NCBI GenBank assembly: GCA_030040295.1
Contig: JASHTZ010000152.1
Span: 1-20,347 of the forward strand
Reading direction: 5' to 3'
DNA from: Terriglobia bacterium
Lineage (GTDB): Bacteria; Acidobacteriota; Terriglobia; UBA7540
Length of the DNA: 20,347 nt
Position 1 is the first letter of the stretch, and each line of letters begins with the position of its first letter. Below, in pieces: positions 1-7,699 of this stretch. The notes under the pieces are model-generated. The model was not told the origin of the DNA and made no database searches. It was given only the letters and a program-made list of their open reading frames with translations. Both the position numbers and the translations under genes were made by a program.

Positions 1-1
1 G

Positions 2-1003
<1,002 letters not shown>

Positions 1004-1075
1004 CCCTTCTGTTGCGGTGGTCTCCGGCCGCTGTTCGGCGATCGGAGCGCGCCGCCGCGCGTCGCGACTTCACCC

Positions 1076-1104
1076 TTCACCCGCAGCAAACTCAATGGTA
1101 CAAT
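1076..1104 (+). promoter_or_regulatory. Putative sigma70-type promoter of the Asp-box protein gene
   Basis: A TTCACC hexamer at 1076-1081 and TACAAT at 1099-1104 are separated by 17 bases, matching the consensus at 4 and 5 of 6 positions. Transcription would start near 1111 and give a leader of about 88 bases. That leader contains a small inverted repeat, AGGGA/TCCCT at 1118-1132 with a 5-base loop, followed by an AT-rich stretch. This is pattern-matching only. Confidence 0.45.
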
Positions 1105-1185
1105 ACCGTTCATCGGTAGGGAGCCCATCCCTTAATTAACTGATCGACGCGCGGTCGGCGAAATACCAAAAGCCGGGAAATCGGC

Positions 1186-1192
1186 GAGGAGG
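1186..1192 (+). promoter_or_regulatory. Strong ribosome binding site deciding the start at 1199
   Basis: GAGGAGG lies 6 bases before the ATG at 1199. It is a near-perfect Shine-Dalgarno sequence and fixes the start of the 994-residue exported protein. Confidence 0.8.
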
Positions 1193-1198
1193 CCTGCA

Positions 1199-4183
1199 AT
1201 GTATCCGACCCCCAAGGCAATAGGTTTAGCCGTGGTGTTGACTCTGTCCGTCGCACTGGACGCTCGGGGACAGCTTTTGGAAATCACGGATATCTCTCCT
1301 GATCAATCGAACTTCAGCTACGCGGTTCCGGCCATGTCCACTCCCGCCGGGCGAATGAAGAGCTTGGTAATCGACCCCAACAACGACGCAATTCTTTACG
1401 CAGGAGCGGAATTTTCCGGCGTGTGGAAATCCACCACCGGTTTCAAGTCCGGTGGCCCCAACTTTGGAGCGGCCGATGCAGGGAAGATGACCTGGTTCCA
1501 ATCGAGCAATGGGCTGCGCAACGGTTTGACCCAGAATCAATATTCCCTCGCCGTCGATCCATCCGTGACCGAAGTCGATACCGATGGGCGGAAATATTCC
1601 AAGCGCCTGCTTTATGCCACCGGTGATAACGACGGCCGGCCGAACGAGCCCGAGGGCGGGCTGTGGGTTTCCATCGATGCAGGCGCGAATTGGACCCGTG
1701 TGACGCCGCTTTGCACCAGCGTTAAAGACAGCATCAGCAGCGTCATTTTTTCAGGGGGCCAACCCTTCGTCGCCACTCAGTGTGGCATTTGGACCACCAC
1801 CAGCGCAGACATGCTCTCATCGTGGAAGCCGGTGACGGCCTCGGTGATCGTGCTAAGCGGGGCATTCATGGTGGACGGCGGCGACGCGTCGTTTTTCGCA
1901 TGTGTGGGGAATTTGCTCGTGCCCGCCTCAAATGCTGGGGCGAAGTTTGGTTTGGGAGTTACCTTGCCCGGCCAATGCCTGGCACTGGCCGCCGTACCCA
2001 ACATCGGCAAAGCCTCCACGCAGGCGCTGGTGGTTCGCAGCGACACAACGACCGAACAAGAGGTGACCTTGGTTGACTTTGGAAAGTCCCCGCCCACCAT
2101 GAAGGATTTGGGGTTTGGCGCCGTCGCACAGAACAACAGCGGTTCGGGTGCGCCGGCGATTGCTGCGGCACTCCGCTCACCCACCTTCCCAGCGCCACTG
2201 GAGGTACCTGGAGTTACCTACGATATTTACGCGGCCGATTCCTGTGCGTGGTTCCAATACAATCCCGTGTCAATGATTGGTCCGGCGTGGCAGATGGTGG
2301 CTGAGTATTCATCAGTTCAATGCTTTGACTACACCACCAACATCCACGCGGACACCTGGGCCATGGTTTTTCCTTCATGGTATAACACCTCGCTGACTTT
2401 TTGCGCTGCCTACGTCGCCACGGACGGCGGAGTCTTCTTCACCGGCGGGACAGCCTCGCCCCTGCCTGGAGCACCTCCAAGCTGCGCAGCGGGCAACTGG
2501 TATCCCGCACAGACAGGACTCCACGCCCTGGAAAGCCAAAGGATGGCGGTGATAACGCAAGGCTCACTGCCGTATTCTTCCTCCTTCCCCCTGGCCATTT
2601 ACATGCCGACCGGCGACAACGATGTGTTCGTTGGTCGTCTCGGGAATTGCAATAAGGAGAAAGGCCATTCCGCAAGTTGTAGTTTCCCGCCCGCCGCCTG
2701 GCAAAACCTGAACGCCAGTGGCAACCACTCGCTGGGCGATGCCGGCTTGGTATTGGAAGATCCCTATTATCCGCAACAGGTGCTGGAAGTGCGCAACGGC
2801 AAATATGTGGCGGTGGACAATCCGCCTCTGCCGGCGGGTCCATCCACGACTGCCGGAACGTACACGGAGATTGTTGAACCGTCACCTCCGCTGCCAAAGG
2901 GCGCGCAATTCGATGCCGGCACGGGATCGGGAAGCGTGGTTGCGGTGCAAACCCTGCCGGGTGAGGATCCCGTTCTTCCCACCGACTATCTGGCGGTTCA
3001 GGATGACGACCCGCAGGTGTGGGAATCGAATCCGCCTGCGGGCTGCGATGCCTCCAAGCACGATCATCTTCTTCGCAACACCAGCGGCAGTCCGCCCAAT
3101 GCAACAGCCTGGACGGATTTGTCAGACTTTTTTCTGGCTTGCGACATTGTGAAGGTTGAGCCCTCCGGCGGGCACCTGACTCCTGTCATTTATGTGATGA
3201 CCAACCTTGCCCATGACCCAAGCTTGCCCAAGATCAGCTATCCCCCTCCCGAATCCGGTCAATCCTACGGCCCGCAGCAAATTTATCGCGGCGTGGTCGT
3301 CCCCACAAATGATGCGGCGGGATCAGGGAAGATCAAGAATTGGGTTGCGGTGATGGGTTCGTCGCCGAATCAACTCAAACAGGCCGATGAATTTTATGTG
3401 AACCCTTACGACGCCAGCGAGCTCTACGCCATCGATCTTAGCGACAAGGTCGTGAAGCACAGCAAGAATGGTGGAGCAGACTGGGTGGTGGATTCCACCC
3501 TCACCGATCTGGCCACCAATCACGGGGAATATGACATGGGTTGCTATAGCAGCGTGGGGCGGCCGAAGGAATCGGCCACCGACCCGTTTACCAATGTCTG
3601 CTCGCTGTCGGGAATGGCATTTGACCCTTTCTGGCCGAAGGCCCGAGCTGCTGCCATGCTTTACGGCGGCATCGCTTTCTCGCGCGATTCCGGCGTCCAT
3701 TGGATTCCGCTGGAGGTCAACTACAACAATCATTTTCTGAGCGATAACCTTACCAGCGGGGTCGAGGATGTCTTCATCGACGCCGAAACGCAGCTTCCCG
3801 GCCTGCCCGCCAACGATCAGATTATTTACGCCGCGCTGCATGGCCAAAAACTCCTGCGGATTGAAGCCCCATTTCGCACCCTCGAAGCCGTAAATTTTGC
3901 CTATAATCCCTTCGGCACTCCCTGCGCCTCCAAGCCGCTGGGCACGGAGAAAGCCAGTCAGTGCATTTCCGTGGTCATTCCCACGCTCGGTCAAACCATC
4001 GAGCTTTATAAAGATCCCGACGGATTCTTCGAGGGCTCGGCGCTCTTCGACTTGTCCACACTTTCTTCCTCCACTCTCACTTACTACTTCGTGGTCAATG
4101 GAACGAAAACCGCGAGCGACACATATACCCTCAACAGCGTCGACAAATCGAATGGCGTGGCAATTGTTCCCTTCGCGCCGTAG
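1199..4183 (+). CDS. Large secreted protein with Asp-box (BNR-like) motifs, probably a beta-propeller; function unknown
   Basis: The 994-residue protein begins with a Sec-type signal peptide of about 24 residues: a short charged start, a hydrophobic run GLAVVLTLSVAL, then ARG-Q. At least three Asp-box motifs (S-x-D/N-x-G-x-x-W) can be read: SIDAGANW (about residue 158), SKNGGADW (about 756) and SRDSGVHW (about 828). A degenerate one, WKSTTG, lies near residue 76. Asp-boxes mark turns in beta-propellers such as sialidases and the YCF48/Vps10 group. Here they sit at the two ends, so the middle 550 residues would need to supply further blades that are too divergent to see. The last 90 residues are beta-rich and Ser/Thr-rich. 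No sialidase catalytic set (Arg triad, FRIP) was seen, so an enzyme name is not justified. A strong RBS fixes the start. The next gene, a VWFA-related secreted protein, suggests an extracellular or surface role, but a shared transcript is not evident. Confidence 0.85.
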   Translation: MYPTPKAIGLAVVLTLSVALDARGQLLEITDISPDQSNFSYAVPAMSTPAGRMKSLVIDPNNDAILYAGAEFSGVWKSTTGFKSGGPNFGAADAGKMTWFQSSNGLRNGLTQNQYSLAVDPSVTEVDTDGRKYSKRLLYATGDNDGRPNEPEGGLWVSIDAGANWTRVTPLCTSVKDSISSVIFSGGQPFVATQCGIWTTTSADMLSSWKPVTASVIVLSGAFMVDGGDASFFACVGNLLVPASNAGAKFGLGVTLPGQCLALAAVPNIGKASTQALVVRSDTTTEQEVTLVDFGKSPPTMKDLGFGAVAQNNSGSGAPAIAAALRSPTFPAPLEVPGVTYDIYAADSCAWFQYNPVSMIGPAWQMVAEYSSVQCFDYTTNIHADTWAMVFPSWYNTSLTFCAAYVATDGGVFFTGGTASPLPGAPPSCAAGNWYPAQTGLHALESQRMAVITQGSLPYSSSFPLAIYMPTGDNDVFVGRLGNCNKEKGHSASCSFPPAAWQNLNASGNHSLGDAGLVLEDPYYPQQVLEVRNGKYVAVDNPPLPAGPSTTAGTYTEIVEPSPPLPKGAQFDAGTGSGSVVAVQTLPGEDPVLPTDYLAVQDDDPQVWESNPPAGCDASKHDHLLRNTSGSPPNATAWTDLSDFFLACDIVKVEPSGGHLTPVIYVMTNLAHDPSLPKISYPPPESGQSYGPQQIYRGVVVPTNDAAGSGKIKNWVAVMGSSPNQLKQADEFYVNPYDASELYAIDLSDKVVKHSKNGGADWVVDSTLTDLATNHGEYDMGCYSSVGRPKESATDPFTNVCSLSGMAFDPFWPKARAAAMLYGGIAFSRDSGVHWIPLEVNYNNHFLSDNLTSGVEDVFIDAETQLPGLPANDQIIYAALHGQKLLRIEAPFRTLEAVNFAYNPFGTPCASKPLGTEKASQCISVVIPTLGQTIELYKDPDGFFEGSALFDLSTLSSSTLTYYFVVNGTKTASDTYTLNSVDKSNGVAIVPFAP

Positions 4184-4229
4184 GCGGGGTTGCAGCGAAT
4201 TATGCTCTTGAGTCGATCTCCCGCACCGG

Positions 4230-4245
4230 TGGGTGATTTCACCCA
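4230..4245 (+). promoter_or_regulatory. Perfect 7+2+7 inverted repeat upstream of the VWFA gene, possible operator
   Basis: TGGGTGA-TT-TCACCCA is a perfect palindrome with a 2-base centre, too tight for a stable hairpin and more like a dimeric protein-binding site. It is centred about 30 bases upstream of the TATGAT at 4264-4269, where a regulator would overlap the -35 region. No regulator gene lies nearby, so the binding protein is unknown. Confidence 0.35.
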
Positions 4246-4263
4246 TAGGGATGCGAGACTTAA

Positions 4264-4269
4264 TATGAT
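4264..4269 (+). promoter_or_regulatory. Putative -10 element for the VWFA-related gene
   Basis: TATGAT in the context TAATATGAT lies 62 bases before the preferred ATG. No convincing -35 is present at 16-18 bases; a TTCACC at 4238-4243 is 20 bases away and inside the palindrome. Activator dependence would fit this but is only inferred. Confidence 0.35.
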
Positions 4270-4331
4270 TTCCCGCGGGCGGCGAACACAAGGTGTATTC
4301 CTTTGAGGCATTCCGCCAGAGGGCTGATACC

Positions 4332-6230
4332 ATGGCCGCTCGATTGGAGTATAGTAGTGGCCAGCCTCGCTTCGAGAACATGGAGATGGGTCAAGGCACG
4401 CTGCCAGCCCGAACTCGCGGCCTGGGTGGATGGTTTCTTCCCGGTGTGCTGCTTTCATTCTGTCTACTCTCCTTAGGTTCAGCCGCCGCGCCGCAAAACT
4501 CCGACCTGCCGGAAGTTCAAGCTCACGAAGGCAAAAGTGACGACGCGAAGCCCTTCCAGATTCATGTTGAGCGCAATCTGGTGACGGTGAAGGTTGTGGT
4601 GCGCGACAGTAAGGGCCGACCCGTGAGCCATCTCGGTCAAGAGGAATTCCGCCTGTTTGACGAAGGCATGCCGCAGGAGATTCTGGGATTCACGGAGGAA
4701 ACAAATCTTGCCAACGCGCCTGAAATTGCGCCCTCGGCGACGCCGGCTCCAACGGGGAGTACAGTAACGGTCCCGCCCGCACCTGCCAAGGCCTTCGCGC
4801 AACGCTTCGTGATTCTCTATTTCGACGATTTCCACTTGGCGACGGAAGGAATCGACCGCACTCGCACTGCCGCGTGGCGTTATGTGCTGACCGCGGTTCA
4901 GCCGCAGGACCGCGTGGCGATCTTCACTTCCACGGGAAAGGATCAGTTGGACTTCACGGATGACCGGCAGAAGCTCCATGATGCCCTCTTCAAGGTGTTG
5001 GCCAAGCCCCAATCGGCGCGAGGATCTTGTCCGGAGATAAGCGATTATGAAGCCTATGAGGTGACGCAACAGGTTCCGGACGCGTTGGCTGTTTTGCACG
5101 AAGAGGCCATTCAATGTGATTGTGACACGACGGACCCGAACGTGGATCCGTCGCAGGAGCGATCCGCCTTATCATTCCCCGTGGCCACCTCCTCGTGTAA
5201 TGTCATCGCCAAGCAACGAGTGGAGAACGAAGCGGCCCAGATTTGGGACAGTGCCAAATTGATGTCCAAGTACTCGCTGGGCGGGATCGAGGGTTCTGTT
5301 CGCCGGCTCGCGGCCATGCCCGGTCAACGCACGCTGGTGTTGGTATCGCCTGGGTTCCTAACGCAAACGGCGGGGGATAAGATCGAGGACATCATCGACC
5401 GCGCGCTAAGGCAGGACGTGGTGGTGAGCGCCATCGATTCCATGGGCCTGGCGGCGCCAATGCCTCATGAACATGCCGGCGGCCGAGGTGACCTGGCGGC
5501 TCACCAGAAGATGATCGAATCCCGGGCGACGATATTTTCGGAGGATGTCCTGAACAGCCTCAGCGCGGCCACGGGCGGAATCTTTTTCCACGACAACAAC
5601 GACTTTGGCGCGGGGTTCGCGCAAGCTGCGGAGGTGCCCGAGGCTTATTACGTTCTCACTTTTTCGCCGCCCGATTTGAAGCTGAATGGAAAGTTTCATT
5701 CCCTCAAAGTAACCCTCAACTCCCACGATGGATTCACGGTTCAGGCCCGGCGAGGGTACTTTGCTTCTAAAGACGCCATGTCCATGAATGTCTCGACCCA
5801 GGACGCGCTCGAGAAGGTCGTGTTCTCTCAGGAGGAAATTCACGGTTTGAGTGCTGAAGTGAACACCCAAATCAAAGCGGCAAGGCACGGCTCGCCCATG
5901 CTCGCCGTCGTCATCCACGTGGACGTCCACCAACTGCAATTCCGCAAGGAAGCGGACCGCAGCGTAGACAAGCTGACCTTCCACACCACGCTTTTTGATG
6001 ACGACGGCAAATACATTGCTGACAAGGAAGCGTCACTGGACCTCCACCTGAAGGATGCGACGCTCCAAAGGCTCATGCAATTCGGCCTGAATGCCGTAAC
6101 CAGCTTCCCAGTTCCGGCCGGAGTTTGCCGGGTGCGTGAGATTGTTTGGGATACGGAGTCGAAGGGAATCGCGGCGCTGAACTGCATCGCGCAGATGCCG
6201 GGCGAGCCAACGTCGAATGGCGCCCAGTGA
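4332..6230 (+). CDS. VWFA-related domain protein, acidobacterial TIGR03436-type, exported
   Basis: The preferred start is ATG 4332, with AGAGGG at 4318-4323 and an 8-base gap, giving 632 residues. A GTG at 4293 and ATGs at 4380 and 4386 are in-frame alternatives; 4386 would give the most compact signal peptide. The hydrophobic stretch GWFLPGVLLSFCLLSL followed by GSAAA is a signal peptide. A beta-rich segment (VVVRDSKGRPVSHL, then EEFRLFDEG) precedes the VWA-like fold, which begins at RFVILYFDDFH. Later family hallmarks are LAAMPGQRTLVLVSPGF, a VVVSAIDSMGL strand and PEAYYVLTFSPP. The usual MIDAS DxSxS is replaced by FDDFH (D165, D166), so classical metal-dependent ligand binding is doubtful. 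Proteins of this type are abundant in Acidobacteria and have no assigned function; an extracellular binding role is inferred. Confidence 0.88.
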   Translation: MAARLEYSSGQPRFENMEMGQGTLPARTRGLGGWFLPGVLLSFCLLSLGSAAAPQNSDLPEVQAHEGKSDDAKPFQIHVERNLVTVKVVVRDSKGRPVSHLGQEEFRLFDEGMPQEILGFTEETNLANAPEIAPSATPAPTGSTVTVPPAPAKAFAQRFVILYFDDFHLATEGIDRTRTAAWRYVLTAVQPQDRVAIFTSTGKDQLDFTDDRQKLHDALFKVLAKPQSARGSCPEISDYEAYEVTQQVPDALAVLHEEAIQCDCDTTDPNVDPSQERSALSFPVATSSCNVIAKQRVENEAAQIWDSAKLMSKYSLGGIEGSVRRLAAMPGQRTLVLVSPGFLTQTAGDKIEDIIDRALRQDVVVSAIDSMGLAAPMPHEHAGGRGDLAAHQKMIESRATIFSEDVLNSLSAATGGIFFHDNNDFGAGFAQAAEVPEAYYVLTFSPPDLKLNGKFHSLKVTLNSHDGFTVQARRGYFASKDAMSMNVSTQDALEKVVFSQEEIHGLSAEVNTQIKAARHGSPMLAVVIHVDVHQLQFRKEADRSVDKLTFHTTLFDDDGKYIADKEASLDLHLKDATLQRLMQFGLNAVTSFPVPAGVCRVREIVWDTESKGIAALNCIAQMPGEPTSNGAQ

Positions 6231-6286
6231 TAAACATTCAGGTTGAGGAGCAGCATCCCAAGCCGTGATTTCTTGCGCCCGAAATC

Positions 6287-6295
6287 TGATATGCT
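6287..6295 (+). promoter_or_regulatory. Putative extended -10 promoter of the alpha/beta-hydrolase gene
   Basis: TGATATGCT is a TGn extended -10 element followed 21 bases later by the ATG. There is no good -35, as is usual for extended -10 promoters. The predicted transcript start near 6302 leaves only about 15 bases of leader, just enough for the GAGG at 6307-6310. Confidence 0.45.
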
Positions 6296-6316
6296 TTGGC
6301 GCGCGCGAGGATCACA

Positions 6317-7366
6317 ATGATGGAATCTGGCCGCCGCCATTTCTTGAAACAATCCGCCGCATTGATTGCCATGGGAGGTACTCCGCCCGTGCTTGCCGAA
6401 TCCGTCTCTGAGAGAATCGCCGAGGAATTCTCCGCATTTCAGGCACGTCGAAGGAAGGAGCTTTGGAGCCTGCTGGGCGACTTGCCCTGGAATCACCAAC
6501 CCGGCCCCGCCGTGGTCCTGGCGACGGAGAAACACGATGGATATACGCTGGAGCGGCTGGTGCTTGACCTGAACGGCGTCGAGCCGGTTCCCGCCCTGCT
6601 GCTGATTCCGGACAAGCGCCCCGAGCGAGCCCCCGGGCTGCTCTTTATCCACTGGCACGCGGGAATGTACGACCTGGGCAAGGAACAACTCCTCACCGGC
6701 GTCAGCGTCCAGCCCGCGTATGCTCCGGTTTGCGCGGAAAAAGGGCTGGTGACGCTGGCCATTGACAGTTGGTGCTTCGGCGAGCGCAAGCATGATGAGA
6801 ACGGCCAGGTGGGCGAGGAATCTACTTTCAAAGAGATGATCTGGAACGGGCGCGTGCTGTACGGAATGATGATGTTCGATGAATTCCGCGCCATGGATTA
6901 CCTCGCTGCCCGCCCGGAGGTGGATGCCGGGCGGCTGGGCGTGCTGGGAATGTCCATGGGATCAACCAAAGCGTGGTGGCTGGCGGCGCTTGACCCGCAC
7001 GTGCGGCTGTGCCTGGACGTCTGCTGCCTCACGGATTTTGAGGAGCTCATCAAACTCCACAATCTTTATCACCACGGGATTTATTACTACGTACCCTCCT
7101 TGCTCAAGCACTTCCAAACTGCGCAAATCAACGAACTTATCGTGCCGCGCGCGCATCTGAGCGTCAACGGCCGGCTGGACGAGCTCACGCCACCCGCCGG
7201 CGTTATAAAAATCCGCGATTACCTCTATCCCCTTTATCAGAAGTATGGAAAAGCCGAGGACTGCCACATCGAATTGTTTGAGTGCCCGCATCAGGAACTT
7301 CCCGTGATGCGCAAACTGATTCTGGAATGGATGGACGCCCACCTGGTGAAAGCATCTGGCAGTTAA
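6317..7366 (+). CDS. Tat-exported alpha/beta hydrolase (dienelactone hydrolase/acetyl-xylan-esterase-like)
   Basis: ATG 6317 is chosen because GAGG at 6307-6310 sits 6 bases upstream; the product is 349 residues. The N-terminus SGRRHFLKQ followed by a mild hydrophobic stretch matches a twin-arginine signal, so the enzyme should be exported folded. The hydrolase core shows an HWHAG strand-loop (oxyanion region), a nucleophile elbow GMSMGS with Ser213, a likely acid in NGRLDELTPP (Asp288) and a catalytic His in CPHQEL (His325), in the correct order. A segment rich in His and Tyr after the elbow (LYHHGIYYY) may form part of a lid. The family acts on ester or lactone substrates, including acetylated polysaccharides; the actual substrate cannot be read from sequence. 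Confidence 0.85.
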   Translation: MMESGRRHFLKQSAALIAMGGTPPVLAESVSERIAEEFSAFQARRRKELWSLLGDLPWNHQPGPAVVLATEKHDGYTLERLVLDLNGVEPVPALLLIPDKRPERAPGLLFIHWHAGMYDLGKEQLLTGVSVQPAYAPVCAEKGLVTLAIDSWCFGERKHDENGQVGEESTFKEMIWNGRVLYGMMMFDEFRAMDYLAARPEVDAGRLGVLGMSMGSTKAWWLAALDPHVRLCLDVCCLTDFEELIKLHNLYHHGIYYYVPSLLKHFQTAQINELIVPRAHLSVNGRLDELTPPAGVIKIRDYLYPLYQKYGKAEDCHIELFECPHQELPVMRKLILEWMDAHLVKASGS

Positions 7367-7451
7367 TCCCCCCAATGCATTCGGATTTTGGTTGCTAATT
7401 GCGGGAACCCCTTGAAAACCTTTGTTAAGCCTTCCGGTTAAGCCCCACTAG

Positions 7452-7487
7452 ATATTGGGGTTAACTCGCTATTAAACCCCCGAATAT
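7452..7487 (+). terminator. Imperfect stem-loop between the hydrolase and smc, possible terminator
   Basis: The left arm ATATTGGGGTTAA (7452-7464) pairs with TTAAACCCCCGAATAT (7472-7487) apart from small bulges, around a 7-base loop. A T-rich run (TTTT at 7493-7496, then CCCTTT) begins a few bases later but is not a clean U-tract. It could be a terminator for the upstream hydrolase or a regulatory hairpin. Confidence 0.3.
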
Positions 7488-7499
7488 TGTGGTTTTCCC

Positions 7500-7528
7500 T
7501 TTACAAGCCTCGCGGGGTGTGGTACACA
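7500..7528 (+). promoter_or_regulatory. Candidate promoter for smc
   Basis: TTTACA (7500-7505) and TACACA (7523-7528) are 17 bases apart, and the -10 is preceded by TGG, an extended -10 arrangement. The -10 itself is a weak match (3 of 6). The leader to the TTG start would be about 165 bases and would include the repeat cluster. Confidence 0.3.
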
Positions 7529-7592
7529 TCTGGTGAGGGATCGCCGCGCCAGGCTGCCAGGCCTCATTCGTGCGCCAAGGTGGGAGTTTGGA

Positions 7593-7684
7593 CGAAATCC
7601 AATTACTTTGGACTTTGGATTCAAGACACGACGCGCAGACTTTCTCTCTTTCCTTTCCTCGTTCTCCAATCCGAAATCCAAAGT
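7593..7684. repeat. Cluster of short direct and inverted repeats (CGAAATCCAA / ACTTTGGATT)
   Basis: CGAAATCCAA occurs directly at 7593-7602 and 7672-7681. ACTTTGGATT at 7612-7621 is the perfect inverse complement of AATCCAAAGT at 7675-7684. AATCCAA/TTGGATT also forms a local inverted repeat at 7596-7621. The arrangement looks like a small intergenic repeat unit rather than a transposon: there is no open reading frame and no target duplication visible. Confidence 0.55.
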
Positions 7685-7699
7685 GGATAAAGGTGCCCT

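Larger units (their letters stand above)
7367..7699. other. 333-base non-coding stretch before smc
   Basis: No plausible gene lies here. It holds an imperfect AT/GC-mixed inverted repeat (7452-7487), a possible promoter (7500-7528) and a cluster of short direct and inverted copies of a CGAAATCCAA / ACTTTGGATT sequence (7593-7684). It ends with the AAAGG ribosome binding site at 7689-7693 that serves the TTG start of smc. Confidence 0.7.

Noticed and set aside
1047..1060. GCGCG/CGCGC hairpin after gcvPB, considered as a terminator
   Set aside because: Five-pair alternating GC stem with no following T-run in a generally GC-rich stretch; likely compositional.
3323..4381. A 352-codon - strand frame opposite the Asp-box gene
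   Set aside because: It overlaps a gene with a signal peptide, motifs and strong RBS, shows no motifs of its own, and is a typical antisense shadow in GC-rich DNA.
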